Source: Fortiea sp. LEGE XX443 (GTDB taxonomy: Bacteria; Cyanobacteriota; Cyanobacteriia; Cyanobacteriales; Nostocaceae). From it: a DNA stretch of 64,000 nt. The notes beneath the pieces are model-generated. The model saw nothing but the letters and a program-made list of their open reading frames with translations, was not told the origin of the DNA and searched no databases. The stretch covers positions 1-64,000 of the forward strand of contig NZ_JADEXZ010000005.1 of NCBI RefSeq assembly GCF_015206815.1. The letters are read 5' to 3'. The position numbers were made by a program, and so were the translations under genes. Each line of letters opens with the position of its first letter. Position 1 is the first letter of the stretch. Of this stretch, positions 43,779-52,477 are shown one piece after another.

Positions 43779-45308
43779 ATGAAATTGCGGGAATTACTAG
43801 CAGCAGTAGATAGTGTGGCACAATTGCCTAATAATTCTGTTTTAGAAAACGCGGAAGTTAAGGGGTTAAAAACTAACTCCCATGCTTGCGGTGCAGGAGA
43901 TTTATTTATTGGAATGCCAGGAACACGGGTAGATGGTGGAGAATTTTGGCCAAGTGCGATCGCCTCTGGTGCGGTAGCGGCGATCGTTTCTTCCGAAGCA
44001 GCCGAAAAAAATCCTCCCACGCCGGAGGCTGTGGTGATTAGCGCCGGTGATATGACTCAAGCTTGCGCGCAAATAGCTGCGACTTTCTACGATTATCCAG
44101 GGCAAAAACTCAAATTAGTGGGTGTAACCGGCACAAACGGTAAAACGACCACTACTCACTTAATTGAATTTCTGCTCAATAAAGCTCATCTAGCTACGGC
44201 TTTGATGGGGACTTTATACACTCGCTGGCCGGGTTTTGTGCAAACTGCTGTCCACACTACACCGTTTGCAGTGGAACTACAGCAGCAACTTGCAGCAGCA
44301 GTAAATGCTGGTTGTGAGTTTGGCGCAATGGAAGTGAGTTCTCACGCTTTAGCCCAAGGTCGAGTTTTGGGTTGTCCGTTTGAGGTGGGAGTATTTACCA
44401 ATCTCACCCAAGACCATTTGGACTATCACAGCGACATGGAGGACTATTTTGCGGCGAAGGCGTTGTTATTTAGTCCCGATTATCTGAAGGGAAAAGCAAT
44501 AATTAACGCTGATGACTCCTACGGACAAAGATTAATAGCCGGATTGCCCCCAGAGCAAGTTTGGAGTTACAGTGTCAGCGATGGGCTGCGCCCCGCCATA
44601 GGCGATCGCAATACCGATTTGTGGATGAGTGATTTACACTATGAACCAAATGGTGTAAATGGGAGATTACATACACCAAAGGGTGAAGTGGCGTTTCGTT
44701 CACCTTTGGTTGGACAATACAATTTAGAAAATGTTTTAGCAGCAGTGGGAGCAGTTCTCCATTTAGGACTAGACTTACAGTTAGTCGCAGCTGCAATTGC
44801 TGATTTTCCCGGAGTTCCTGGACGGATGGAACGAGTACAAGTTACTCCCCAACAAGATATCAGCGTCATTGTCGATTATGCTCATACCCCCGATAGCTTA
44901 GAAAACTTGCTCAAAGCAGCACGGCCGTTTATTCCTGGTAAAATGATTTGCGTGTTTGGTTGTGGTGGCGATCGCGATCGCACTAAACGTCCGAAAATGG
45001 GTAAAATCGCCGCAGATTTAGCAGATGTGGCTGTAGTAACTTCCGATAATCCCCGCACCGAAGACCCAGAAAGAATTCTGCAAGATGTTTTAGCCGGAAT
45101 TCCCGACACTGTGCAACCGACTGTAATTTGCGATCGGGCGACAGCCATTCGTACCGCTATTTTACAAGCCCAACCCGGTGACGGAGTGTTGTTAGCTGGT
45201 AAAGGTCATGAAGACTACCAAATTCTGGGTACAGAAAAAATCCACTTTGATGACCGAGAACATGCGCGGGATGCTTTACAGGAAAGACTAGGAAAGTATG
45301 AAGTGTGA
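43779..45308 (+). CDS. murE: UDP-MurNAc-tripeptide synthetase (meso-DAP adding)
   Basis: A 509-residue Mur ligase. ATP loop GVTGTNGKTTTTHLIEFLL near 113-131, HTTPF and EVSSHAL in the middle, and DNPRTEDP near 427, the arginine-bearing motif selective for meso-diaminopimelate. It adds DAP to UDP-MurNAc-Ala-Glu in peptidoglycan synthesis. The final residues KYEV and the stop codon lie inside a TGAAGTG heptamer repeat. Confidence 0.96.
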   Translation: MKLRELLAAVDSVAQLPNNSVLENAEVKGLKTNSHACGAGDLFIGMPGTRVDGGEFWPSAIASGAVAAIVSSEAAEKNPPTPEAVVISAGDMTQACAQIAATFYDYPGQKLKLVGVTGTNGKTTTTHLIEFLLNKAHLATALMGTLYTRWPGFVQTAVHTTPFAVELQQQLAAAVNAGCEFGAMEVSSHALAQGRVLGCPFEVGVFTNLTQDHLDYHSDMEDYFAAKALLFSPDYLKGKAIINADDSYGQRLIAGLPPEQVWSYSVSDGLRPAIGDRNTDLWMSDLHYEPNGVNGRLHTPKGEVAFRSPLVGQYNLENVLAAVGAVLHLGLDLQLVAAAIADFPGVPGRMERVQVTPQQDISVIVDYAHTPDSLENLLKAARPFIPGKMICVFGCGGDRDRTKRPKMGKIAADLADVAVVTSDNPRTEDPERILQDVLAGIPDTVQPTVICDRATAIRTAILQAQPGDGVLLAGKGHEDYQILGTEKIHFDDREHARDALQERLGKYEV

Positions 45309-45342
45309 AGTGTGAAGTATGAAGTATGAAGTTTTATGCTTC
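45294..45342. repeat. TGAAGTG heptamer STRR at the murE 3' end
   Basis: AAGTATGAAGTGTGAAGTGTGAAGTATGAAG begins inside murE, supplies its last four codons and stop (GTG TGA), and runs on for about 35 bp. A complementary short stretch lies at 45473-45497. Confidence 0.92.
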
Positions 45343-45615
45343 GCGCTGGGTGTGGATTAAAAAATTATGTGATTGCATAAGGTTTTCCGGCTTGTTCAAA
45401 ACCATAATGTGAGAATCGGCAACTAAATTACAAGGTTTTCACCACCTAATTCACATTAAAAGTTATTTCAGACTTTAGACTTCACACTTCATACTTTCTT
45501 TGCCCTTTTATAACTTAATGTATTTTACGTAGTCTTTTTGTAAAAAACATATACATAAAACTAGCAATCAATGACATAATTATTTCTTCCTCCTCTTCCT
45601 TGTTGTGCTTGACTC

Positions 45616-47022
45616 ATGAATGATTCTCTGCGTAAGGAGCTATCCGTATATCAGCTGGCCTTGGGAGTGGAAGCACCACCTCAACCATTGCCAAGCAATC
45701 CTGCTAGTCTGTTATCGCTAGTGAGGTCGCAAATAGATTTATTGATTGAGCAGCAGATTGCCGCAACTTTTTGGGTTAAATTACCCCCAGGAAAAATTTG
45801 GCACACAGAATTAAGGCGTTATCAATCTGCGATCGGTGCATCTGGAGTTATTAATATTTGTCGAATGGGGAAAATTAGCAGTGAGGAAGAAGAAAATACT
45901 AGAAGCACCACCCCAACCCAGGAAAACTGGGTGCAATTACCGACAAATTATCAACTACGGCGAGAATACTTTCTCATAGTATCCTCGCCACAATTTTGTA
46001 GTTTAATAGTGGCGCGTCGTCCACGTCAAAAAAATCAAAACAGCAACAAAGCCAAAAATAATAAAATTCCGTCATTGCTGGCTGTCATAACAATGGAAGG
46101 GAGAGTAATTCAGCAAGTTTTAGATGGTATGAAACAGGTGGCTGCACCTGAATCATCCGCAGTTTTTCCGGCTGAGTTGATTTACCCCAATACAATAGAA
46201 CCAGCGCTCATGAGTCAACTACTGGTAAAACAACTCCAGCGCCAGAATGTAATTCATCGTCAAATTGCGAACAAACGCATTGCCAAGTTACAAGAGCAAA
46301 ATCAAAAGTTGCAAAACAAAGAGCAACTCAAAGATGCTTACTTAAGCAGTGTGTGTCAGGAGTTGCGAACACCCCTAACACATATGAAAACAGCACTGTC
46401 GCTGTTAAATTCCCCCACCCTAAAACCGCCGCAGCGACAACGTTATTTACAAATGCTAAATACTCAGTGCGATCGCCAGAGTACACTGATCACTGGTCTA
46501 TTGGATATTGTCAATCTGGAGCATAATTTAGAAGAAACAAGTCTAGAATTAGTGCGCCTGTCGGATATCGTACCCGGAGTAGTTAGCACCTACCAGCCTG
46601 TGGCTCAAGAAAAAGGAATTATGCTCGCCTACACTGTACCCACAGAACTCCCATCTGTTTGGTGTGTCACTGGTGGAATTAAGCAGATAGTGATTAATTT
46701 GCTACATAACAGCATTAAATTTACCCCCAAAGGTGGGCAAGTCTGGGTCAAAGCGCGTCTTTATGGCGATTATGTGCAGTTAGAATTTCGTGATACAGGT
46801 ATTGGTATTGCTGAAAGCGAAATTTTTAAAATCTTTGACTGCTTTTATCGTGTACGTTCTGGAGTTACTGAAGAACTGAGTGGTGCTGGATTGGGCTTAA
46901 CTATTGTCAAGCGGTTATTGTGGCGTTGTAGTGGTTCTATTTCTGTGAGAAGTAAACTAGATGAAGGTTCTACTTTTACAGTCCAGTTAGTAACTGCTCG
47001 TAACAAAGCACCATTACAGTGA
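45616..47022 (+). CDS. Histidine-kinase-like protein lacking the acceptor His
   Basis: A 468-residue soluble protein. An N-terminal sensory region of about 200 residues is of unknown type, possibly DICT- or GAF-like. A coiled linker precedes the dimerisation helix SVCQELRTPLTHMKTALSLL. At Gln248 a normal kinase would have His (HELRTPL); the codon is CAG at 46357-46359. The ATP-binding domain is complete: N box NLLHNSIKFTP, G1 DTGIGIAE, F box FYRV, G2 GAGLGLTIVKRLL. It may be a phosphatase, a receiver-independent regulator, or use another residue. The next genes start within 15 bp. Confidence 0.85.
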   Translation: MNDSLRKELSVYQLALGVEAPPQPLPSNPASLLSLVRSQIDLLIEQQIAATFWVKLPPGKIWHTELRRYQSAIGASGVINICRMGKISSEEEENTRSTTPTQENWVQLPTNYQLRREYFLIVSSPQFCSLIVARRPRQKNQNSNKAKNNKIPSLLAVITMEGRVIQQVLDGMKQVAAPESSAVFPAELIYPNTIEPALMSQLLVKQLQRQNVIHRQIANKRIAKLQEQNQKLQNKEQLKDAYLSSVCQELRTPLTHMKTALSLLNSPTLKPPQRQRYLQMLNTQCDRQSTLITGLLDIVNLEHNLEETSLELVRLSDIVPGVVSTYQPVAQEKGIMLAYTVPTELPSVWCVTGGIKQIVINLLHNSIKFTPKGGQVWVKARLYGDYVQLEFRDTGIGIAESEIFKIFDCFYRVRSGVTEELSGAGLGLTIVKRLLWRCSGSISVRSKLDEGSTFTVQLVTARNKAPLQ

Positions 47023-47035
47023 AGTGGGAGCAACT

Positions 47036-47209
47036 ATGACTGAAGCAAAGTCTACTCATACACTACGTCGGGGAAGAATTTTCCCTGAAATTCAGTGGAC
47101 GGAAGAACAGAAAGCTCAATGGAAAGCTGAACGAGAAGCATTCAAACAACGCTGCAAATTCATTTTTGCTCAAGTACAACCAGAATTAGTAAGAACACAC
47201 TACAACTAG
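47036..47209 (+). CDS. Small basic protein, first gene of a retropepsin operon
   Basis: 57 residues from the ATG at 47036, with GGGAG just upstream. It is charged and helical (TEEQKAQWKAEREAFKQRCKFIFAQVQPELVRTHY) with a GRIFPEIQW lead. Family not recognised. The stop lies three bases before the next start, so the three small genes to 47712 form one tight unit, itself 13 bp after the kinase-like gene. Confidence 0.65.
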   Translation: MTEAKSTHTLRRGRIFPEIQWTEEQKAQWKAEREAFKQRCKFIFAQVQPELVRTHYN

Positions 47210-47212
47210 TAC

Positions 47213-47353
47213 ATGGCAGTTGAGCCAGAAAGTGGAGAATATTTTATTAATGAGGATGTATTACTAGTTACACAACTAGCACATAAAAAATACCCAAATG
47301 CTAGGCTGCATGTTTTCCGCATCAATGAAACTGGGGTGTGCGGTAGGATATGA
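47213..47353 (+). CDS. 46-residue protein, middle gene of a retropepsin operon
   Basis: Reads MAVEPESGEYFINEDVLLVT, then QLAHKKYPNARLHVFRINET and GVCGRI. It starts three bases after the upstream stop and ends with ATGA overlapping the next start by four bases, strong signs of a translated, coupled gene. I recall similar small proteins beside retropepsin-like genes in cyanobacteria. Function unknown. Confidence 0.65.
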   Translation: MAVEPESGEYFINEDVLLVTQLAHKKYPNARLHVFRINETGVCGRI

Positions 47354-47712
47354 TTTCTGGAAACTTTGGTGATGAAGATGAATTATTTTTTGAGATAGAG
47401 TTGATAGCTGTTGATGGATTAGAAATACCAGTAGATGCACTTTTTGATACAGGGTTTTCTTGGTGGCTGGCAATTAATAACCAGGATTTAGCAGCACTTG
47501 ATTGGATATATTTAGAACAGCAAACAATGCTAACAGCCCAAGGAGAAGCGGAATTTGATATCTATTTAGGAAAAGTGCGAATTGATGGAGAAAACTTTGA
47601 TATTCCTGTTCATGTAGGACAAGGACTGCTAGAAATACTACTTGGTGGCCAGTGGTTAAAAAACCGAAAATTAGTAGTGGATCTGCCATCTAAAGTGTTA
47701 ACGCTAGGATAA
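47350..47712 (+). CDS. Retropepsin-like aspartic protease
   Basis: A 120-residue single-lobe protease. The active-site triad DTG is at 33-35 (VDALFDTGFSWWLAI), and the second conserved block is ILLGGQWL near 96-103, matching the hydrophobic-Gly motif of retropepsins. With one DTG it would act as a homodimer. No signal peptide. It overlaps the middle gene by four bases and likely acts with the two small proteins; substrate unknown. Confidence 0.8.
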   Translation: MISGNFGDEDELFFEIELIAVDGLEIPVDALFDTGFSWWLAINNQDLAALDWIYLEQQTMLTAQGEAEFDIYLGKVRIDGENFDIPVHVGQGLLEILLGGQWLKNRKLVVDLPSKVLTLG

Positions 47713-47843
47713 GCTAATCTGCCTTTAAATTGCATAGTCTTGGTGACGCGGAGAAGGAGAGACGCGGGGATGAAATTTGAATGATTATTAGCTTAAGTGT
47801 ACCTAACTGCTACATATTTGTGAGCGATCGCTCAACAAGATGC

Positions 47844-48830
47844 TCACAGTGGATACTCATGAGAAACAAATGGAATTTCTACAACTTCACCCTCAACTTC
47901 TCCCACTTGCACCTTTAAGCCAATACCACCAGCTTTAGTGCGAATATAACCTAGTCCAAAATAACCGTCACTCGTCTCAGTATAACTAGTGAGCGTACCA
48001 ATTTTGTCACCTCCAAGGGCGATCGCACTTCCAATGTCCACGGGAGCGCTGAGACGAATACCCCAAAGATTTTGTTTGACACCTTTATAGGTATTCAATC
48101 GGGCGATGGTTTCTTGTCCGATATAACAACCTTTATTCAAAGAAATAGTCTGCCATAAACCAACTTCTAAAGGATTATAATCATCAGTCAGTTCTGCATC
48201 TGGGATTGGTCTTCCTTGAATAATTCGTAACGCGTCCCAAGCGCGATCGCTCAACTCGACTGCTCCTAATGCTAAGATTTGCTGCCACACTTTCTGTTTT
48301 TCGGCAGCTGGCAGAATTAGCGTATATCCCGGAGAAGCTAACCCACTACCCACGGCTACAATCATGCCATCACCAACCAAAAGATGATTGCCATAGGGTT
48401 GACCAATAATTGCACCAGCCCCCAACTTTTCTACAATCACATCACTGGCTGTTCCGATGAGGCTGAAGGTAGCAGTTTCATTTGTCACATCTGTTAACTG
48501 CACTTTATCAGCAAAAAAGATGTAGCGATCTAGCCATTGCATTAAAATTTCTCGACGATTGGGCGAAACCAACAGCAGTACTGCATCATCAAGAATGTAG
48601 GCACTTACTAAGTCAATTGTCCGGGCGGTGGATGTCACCATCACGGTATCACAGCCTTGTCCAGGCTTGAGACTCTGGAAATCGTTAGTACTTTGATTGT
48701 GTAAAAAGCGGATGCGGTCTTCGTCAGAAACACGGATGCGTCCCCAAAAAGAGCGATCGCACACAGCAACCCCTTCTCTTACGGCTTGGATAGCTGCTGC
48801 GTCTTTAGCGTCAATTGCAGATTTTGGCAT
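47844..48830 (-). CDS. ygfZ: Folate-binding iron-sulfur cluster repair protein YgfZ
   Basis: A 328-residue GcvT-like protein with the family signature KGCYIGQE near residue 236, whose Cys is needed for function in known members, and FLHNQSTNDF near residue 45. It helps assemble or repair Fe-S enzymes with folate. It faces the retropepsin operon tail to tail; 131 bp separate them. Confidence 0.92.
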   Translation of the reverse strand: MPKSAIDAKDAAAIQAVREGVAVCDRSFWGRIRVSDEDRIRFLHNQSTNDFQSLKPGQGCDTVMVTSTARTIDLVSAYILDDAVLLLVSPNRREILMQWLDRYIFFADKVQLTDVTNETATFSLIGTASDVIVEKLGAGAIIGQPYGNHLLVGDGMIVAVGSGLASPGYTLILPAAEKQKVWQQILALGAVELSDRAWDALRIIQGRPIPDAELTDDYNPLEVGLWQTISLNKGCYIGQETIARLNTYKGVKQNLWGIRLSAPVDIGSAIALGGDKIGTLTSYTETSDGYFGLGYIRTKAGGIGLKVQVGEVEGEVVEIPFVSHEYPL

Positions 48831-49053
48831 GGTAGTGAAGAGTTGCCCTGTTTCAAAAGTTTACGCATTGGAAATCTTAGCAAATCCAAGCTTGCTGCTT
48901 CAATGTATCATCAATAGGCGATCGCCTATTTCATCATCCAAAATTAGCCACCTCTACAAGACAATTAATCTTTACAATTCTTTACAAAATCTTGTTCACA
49001 ACTTACGACTATCATGTTGTCCATATTTTTTACCCTTAGTACTGATTAAGTAA

Positions 49054-49484
49054 TCAAAAAATTTATTGAAAAAAATAGCTAAAGGTTAAAAATGAATTGA
49101 CAACAACTTTTTTTATCAGTATTCCAGCCGCAATATATTTTGTATTGCCGTCTATATCGTTGTAAAATCAGCATTTTGTCGATATTTACCTGTCCAACAT
49201 TGTATAAAAATTACAGCTAATATGTTACTTAATTTACTAATTTTATAGACAATTTTGCGGTAGTTTAGGATGCTTGAATTTCTACATAAAAAAGTTTCCG
49301 TATTTTTATTTACCAAATTCTGCTGAAATTCACAGAATCTTCAGAAAGAAAAACTTAGAAACCTCTTACTTTAGGAGCTAAAGTTTTGTTAAGATGCAAT
49401 TACTAGCAATTTTTCAACGGGAATCATTAGTCAGCATGTTGAGAAATAAATAGTACTAGCTACATAGAGTTCAAAGGTGATGCA
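49054..49484 (+). other. Long AT-rich leader of a micro-gene
   Basis: 431 bp without a gene upstream of the 45-residue membrane protein. It is strongly AT-rich, with no hairpin or repeat I trust. It could hold a regulatory promoter. Confidence 0.4.
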
Positions 49485-49622
49485 ATGACCACCTATATTT
49501 TCTTTGATGATGCCCTTCGGATGTTTACTAACGCCTATTTGCTATCAGCAATACTGCTAATTGCAGCTTCTGGTATAGGATTGGCAATGATAGAAACAAT
49601 TGAAAAAACAGGAGAACGCTAA
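49485..49622 (+). CDS. 45-residue single-helix membrane protein
   Basis: A short gene with AAAGGTG six bases before the ATG. The product (MTTYIFFDDALRMFTNAYLL, then SAILLIAASGIGLAMIETIE, KTGER) has a hydrophobic helix at about 17-36. Aromatic start and charged tail are reminiscent of small membrane subunits, but no known subunit matches. It precedes the TerB-like gene by about 180 bp. Confidence 0.5.
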   Translation: MTTYIFFDDALRMFTNAYLLSAILLIAASGIGLAMIETIEKTGER

Positions 49623-49801
49623 CTTAGAGCTTGATGGTGTACTACTTGCCAAAAACCACCAAGTACAGGTAGGTGTTCGCCGTAGTCAAATCCTGGGAAC
49701 ACTAAATGTTGAAAGTCTCACAGCGTTGCAGAACTACCTGAAAGTTCAACAACATCAAGGTAACTGTACGCTACTGAGACTCAAATCCAGGAGCAAAGAT
49801 T

Positions 49802-50248
49802 ATGAATTTATTAGACACAATCCTGGGCAGAGAAAACCAAGCCCCAGAGGTATTAACATCAACAGAAGCTTTTGCTGCTATTGCTTTGGTAGCGATTACT
49901 TCGGATGCGGTGCTTTCCGAACAGCAAGTGCGTAGTATCTCCACTGTACTGTCACGGCTCCAACTTTTTAGTAGTTATTCCGAAGATATCATCAACAAGC
50001 TGTTAGAAAAAAATCTAAGTATTCTTCGGCACGATGGTTTTAATGCCTTATTTAATGCAGCTAAAGAATCTTTATCGCCAGAGCTACGAGAAGCAGCGTT
50101 TGCTGTAGCCGCAGATTTGGTAATGACAGAAACCATAGTTACAGAAGAAGAAAAAAATTTTTTAAATGACTTGTACCGTGCTTTAGATATTCCTTGTGAT
50201 ATCGCCATAAAAATCTTGCAAGTTTTAATGATCAAAAATCAGAGATAG
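49802..50248 (+). CDS. TerB-like (tellurite resistance B) protein
   Basis: A 148-residue helical protein. It shows the TerB pattern: EAFAAIALVAITSDAVLSEQQVRSI, FNALFNAAKESLSPELREAAFAVAADLVMTE with an acidic metal-like cluster, EEEKNFLNDLYRALDI and a final helical KILQVLMIKN. AGGAG precedes the ATG. TerB-type domains act in stress, metal and phage-related responses; the specific role is unknown. A frame open across 49600-49935 overlaps it but is not counted as a gene. Confidence 0.8.
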   Translation: MNLLDTILGRENQAPEVLTSTEAFAAIALVAITSDAVLSEQQVRSISTVLSRLQLFSSYSEDIINKLLEKNLSILRHDGFNALFNAAKESLSPELREAAFAVAADLVMTETIVTEEEKNFLNDLYRALDIPCDIAIKILQVLMIKNQR

Positions 50249-50534
50249 TGAGTTTAAAATATTCCTTGTCATCTAAACTATCATGTAATTTTCACTAATT
50301 TTAAGTTACTAAAGATGGATTTGGCTGTTTAACGCTCAATCGCCAAATTGTGATGTTTATGGTAAGGATGATAATTCATCACCATAGTTGTTTTAAAATG
50401 CAAAATTTAAAATTATTCACCATCAGTGTGTGGGTACGTAACTGATAAATATACTCCAGCATATCTATCGGTGATTGTGACTTATTGGATCAAATTTGAG
50501 TATACTTTTTAAAAGTTAATCATTTTTTTCTGTC

Positions 50535-51089
50535 ATGGCGATCCTATTACTAGAAGAATGTACTGTCGAGAGCGATTTAAGTCAGATAGTGCGTGAACTT
50601 GCTCCTGTTGATGTGCATCTCAAACACTATGACCCAGGAACATCGCTTCTTTTCGTCAATCTACTAGAACAGGATGTTTTGACTGCCTTAGAGAAAGACT
50701 ACATCGTAGAATTGCATAACAGCGTCTTTGAATTTCTTCAACAAGATAATAATTCTCTCTGGTGTGACTTGTTGAATGTGCATCCAGGTGTGCCTAATCT
50801 CCAGATGCTGCTTGATACTTATAGTCGTTACCATACTCATACTGCGCCTGAACTCCTCTATGTATTAGCTGGAGAAATGATCTTTGGCTTTGTCAGACCA
50901 GATGGTAGCCAAGTACAGCTTTTAGTGCAATCTCAAGACTACATTTCTATCCCCGCAGGAGTTGAGCATTGGTGTAGTCCCACAGCATCTTTAAATTTTA
51001 AAGGCGTGCGCTATTTCACCTCAGCAGAAGGTTGGGTTCCCAATTACACAAATACTCAATTGAGCGATTCCCTCAACAAGCCGCACTAA
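50535..51089 (+). CDS. Cupin protein, acireductone dioxygenase-like
   Basis: A 184-residue protein. The metal motif HTHTAPELLYVLAGE provides His-X-His-X3-Glu and PAGVEHWC the third His, in the layout of acireductone dioxygenase (methionine salvage), although the usual Arg after Glu is Leu. The N-terminal part is an alpha/beta extension like that of the enzyme. I call it ARD-like cupin; exact substrate uncertain. Confidence 0.75.
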   Translation: MAILLLEECTVESDLSQIVRELAPVDVHLKHYDPGTSLLFVNLLEQDVLTALEKDYIVELHNSVFEFLQQDNNSLWCDLLNVHPGVPNLQMLLDTYSRYHTHTAPELLYVLAGEMIFGFVRPDGSQVQLLVQSQDYISIPAGVEHWCSPTASLNFKGVRYFTSAEGWVPNYTNTQLSDSLNKPH

Positions 51090-51093
51090 CTAT

Positions 51094-51217
51094 TAAGTAG
51101 GTCGGTGTTAAAAATTGTCGTTATGACAAGGCAGGAGGCAGAAGGCAGAAGGGAACAGGTTTTCAAGCTACTTTACTTTCCGTTACATAGTTCGGTTTAT
51201 TTGCACCTTTCTACTTA
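51094..51217 (+). mobile_element. 124-bp MITE-like element, TAAGTAG family, copy 3
   Basis: Begins TAAGTAGGTCGGTG four bases after the cupin stop codon and ends CACCTTTCTACTTA. Very similar to 23030-23160 in orientation and sequence, with one fewer 7-mer. The rest of the spacer to 51412 shows nothing. Confidence 0.87.
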
Positions 51218-51412
51218 GTCGCTCAAAAAATAAACATTTCATAAAAACTCTGCGTACCCCTGGGTTTTAATTTTGATTCCTGTCGTGAGTCCAAACCTCT
51301 GGTAACACAACAACGTGCAGAAATTCCTCTTCTTTCCGATTTTGTGGCATAAATTTAGTGAATGCAGGCGATATATACCACAGCACCGTCCTTGACAACA
51401 GAGTATTAAACC

Positions 51413-52378
51413 ATGACTAAAAGTACCCACAGAGTAGACGATTTAGGTATCAAATTGCCCATTACTCAAGCAGCTCACACAATTGCTCAACAATTTGCCA
51501 ATCAACAACCTAACCCCACAAAAGCAGAGCAAGTTCGATTGAATACATTAGCTGTGTGGGTGGTAAATGACTATTTGCAAATGATGGAAATTCCCACTAA
51601 CCTCAACGTTGGGGATAGTTGGAACCCCATAATGCAGTTGTGTACCAACGTAGCCGACCTGGAAATTTCCTCTGTTGGTCGTCTGGAATGTCGCCCAATA
51701 AAATTGCCCGAACAGGTATGCTTAATGCCGCCAGAAACTTGGGAAGACCGAGTAGGTTATGTAGTAGTGCAAGTAGATGAATCACTGCAAGAAGCAAACC
51801 TATTAGGTTTTATTCGGAGTGTGGACACTGAATTATTACCTTTACATCAACTGCAACCTCTAGAAAAATTAATTGACCGCATCGCACATTTGAAAACTTC
51901 TCCAATCCAAACACTGATAAATTTGAGCCAATGGTTTATCGGTCAAGTTGATGCTGGCTGGGAAACGGTGGAATCATTGCGAGATTTGTTAGAATCTAGA
52001 CCTGCTTATGCTTTTCGTGGTGGTGTAACTACGGAAGAATCATCCAACCAGCCGCAAGCAGCTACCAAACGGGCAAAATTGATTGATTTGGGTATCCAAC
52101 TAGTTAACCAACCCTTGATGCTAATTGTAGAAATTAGCCCAGAACCAAATGTTCAAACCAGCATTCGTTTACAATTACACCCTACAGGCAATCAAATTTA
52201 TTTACCTGAAGGATTAAAACTCACGGTTTTAGATGAGTCGGGAGAGGTATTTTTGGAAGCTCAAGCCAGAAGTGCTGATAATTACATCCAGTTGCAATTT
52301 CGTGGTGAAATGCAAGAACAATTTAGTGTGGGAATCTCATTAGGTGATATGAGTATTAAAGAACACTTTATTATTTGA
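51413..52378 (+). CDS. DUF1822 family protein
   Basis: A 321-residue soluble protein. Its N-terminal IKLPITQAAHTIAQQFANQQPNPTKAEQVRLNTLAVWVVNDYLQ and the CRPIKLPEQVCLMPPETWEDRVGYVVVQVDE segment fit DUF1822, a cyanobacterial family of unknown function. The C-terminal part is beta-rich (MLIVEISPEPNVQTSIRLQL). It precedes the CHAT-CHASE2 gene by about 100 bp, a combination I recall from other cyanobacteria. Confidence 0.85.
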   Translation: MTKSTHRVDDLGIKLPITQAAHTIAQQFANQQPNPTKAEQVRLNTLAVWVVNDYLQMMEIPTNLNVGDSWNPIMQLCTNVADLEISSVGRLECRPIKLPEQVCLMPPETWEDRVGYVVVQVDESLQEANLLGFIRSVDTELLPLHQLQPLEKLIDRIAHLKTSPIQTLINLSQWFIGQVDAGWETVESLRDLLESRPAYAFRGGVTTEESSNQPQAATKRAKLIDLGIQLVNQPLMLIVEISPEPNVQTSIRLQLHPTGNQIYLPEGLKLTVLDESGEVFLEAQARSADNYIQLQFRGEMQEQFSVGISLGDMSIKEHFII

Positions 52379-52477
52379 GAATTCAGGAGTCAGAAGAATT
52401 TTAGATTGTAGATTTTGGATTGAACGATCTCAAGATGTTTTGCCTTTTGACTTTTAACTTCCAGTGCAGTGACGGTC

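Noticed and set aside
49600-49935. Plus-strand frame between the micro-protein and the TerB-like gene
   Set aside because: Its only start is a TTG inside the previous gene, and its 3' third is an off-frame reading of the TerB-like gene. The middle (LTALQNYLKVQQHQGN) looks slightly protein-like, so a gene remnant is possible.
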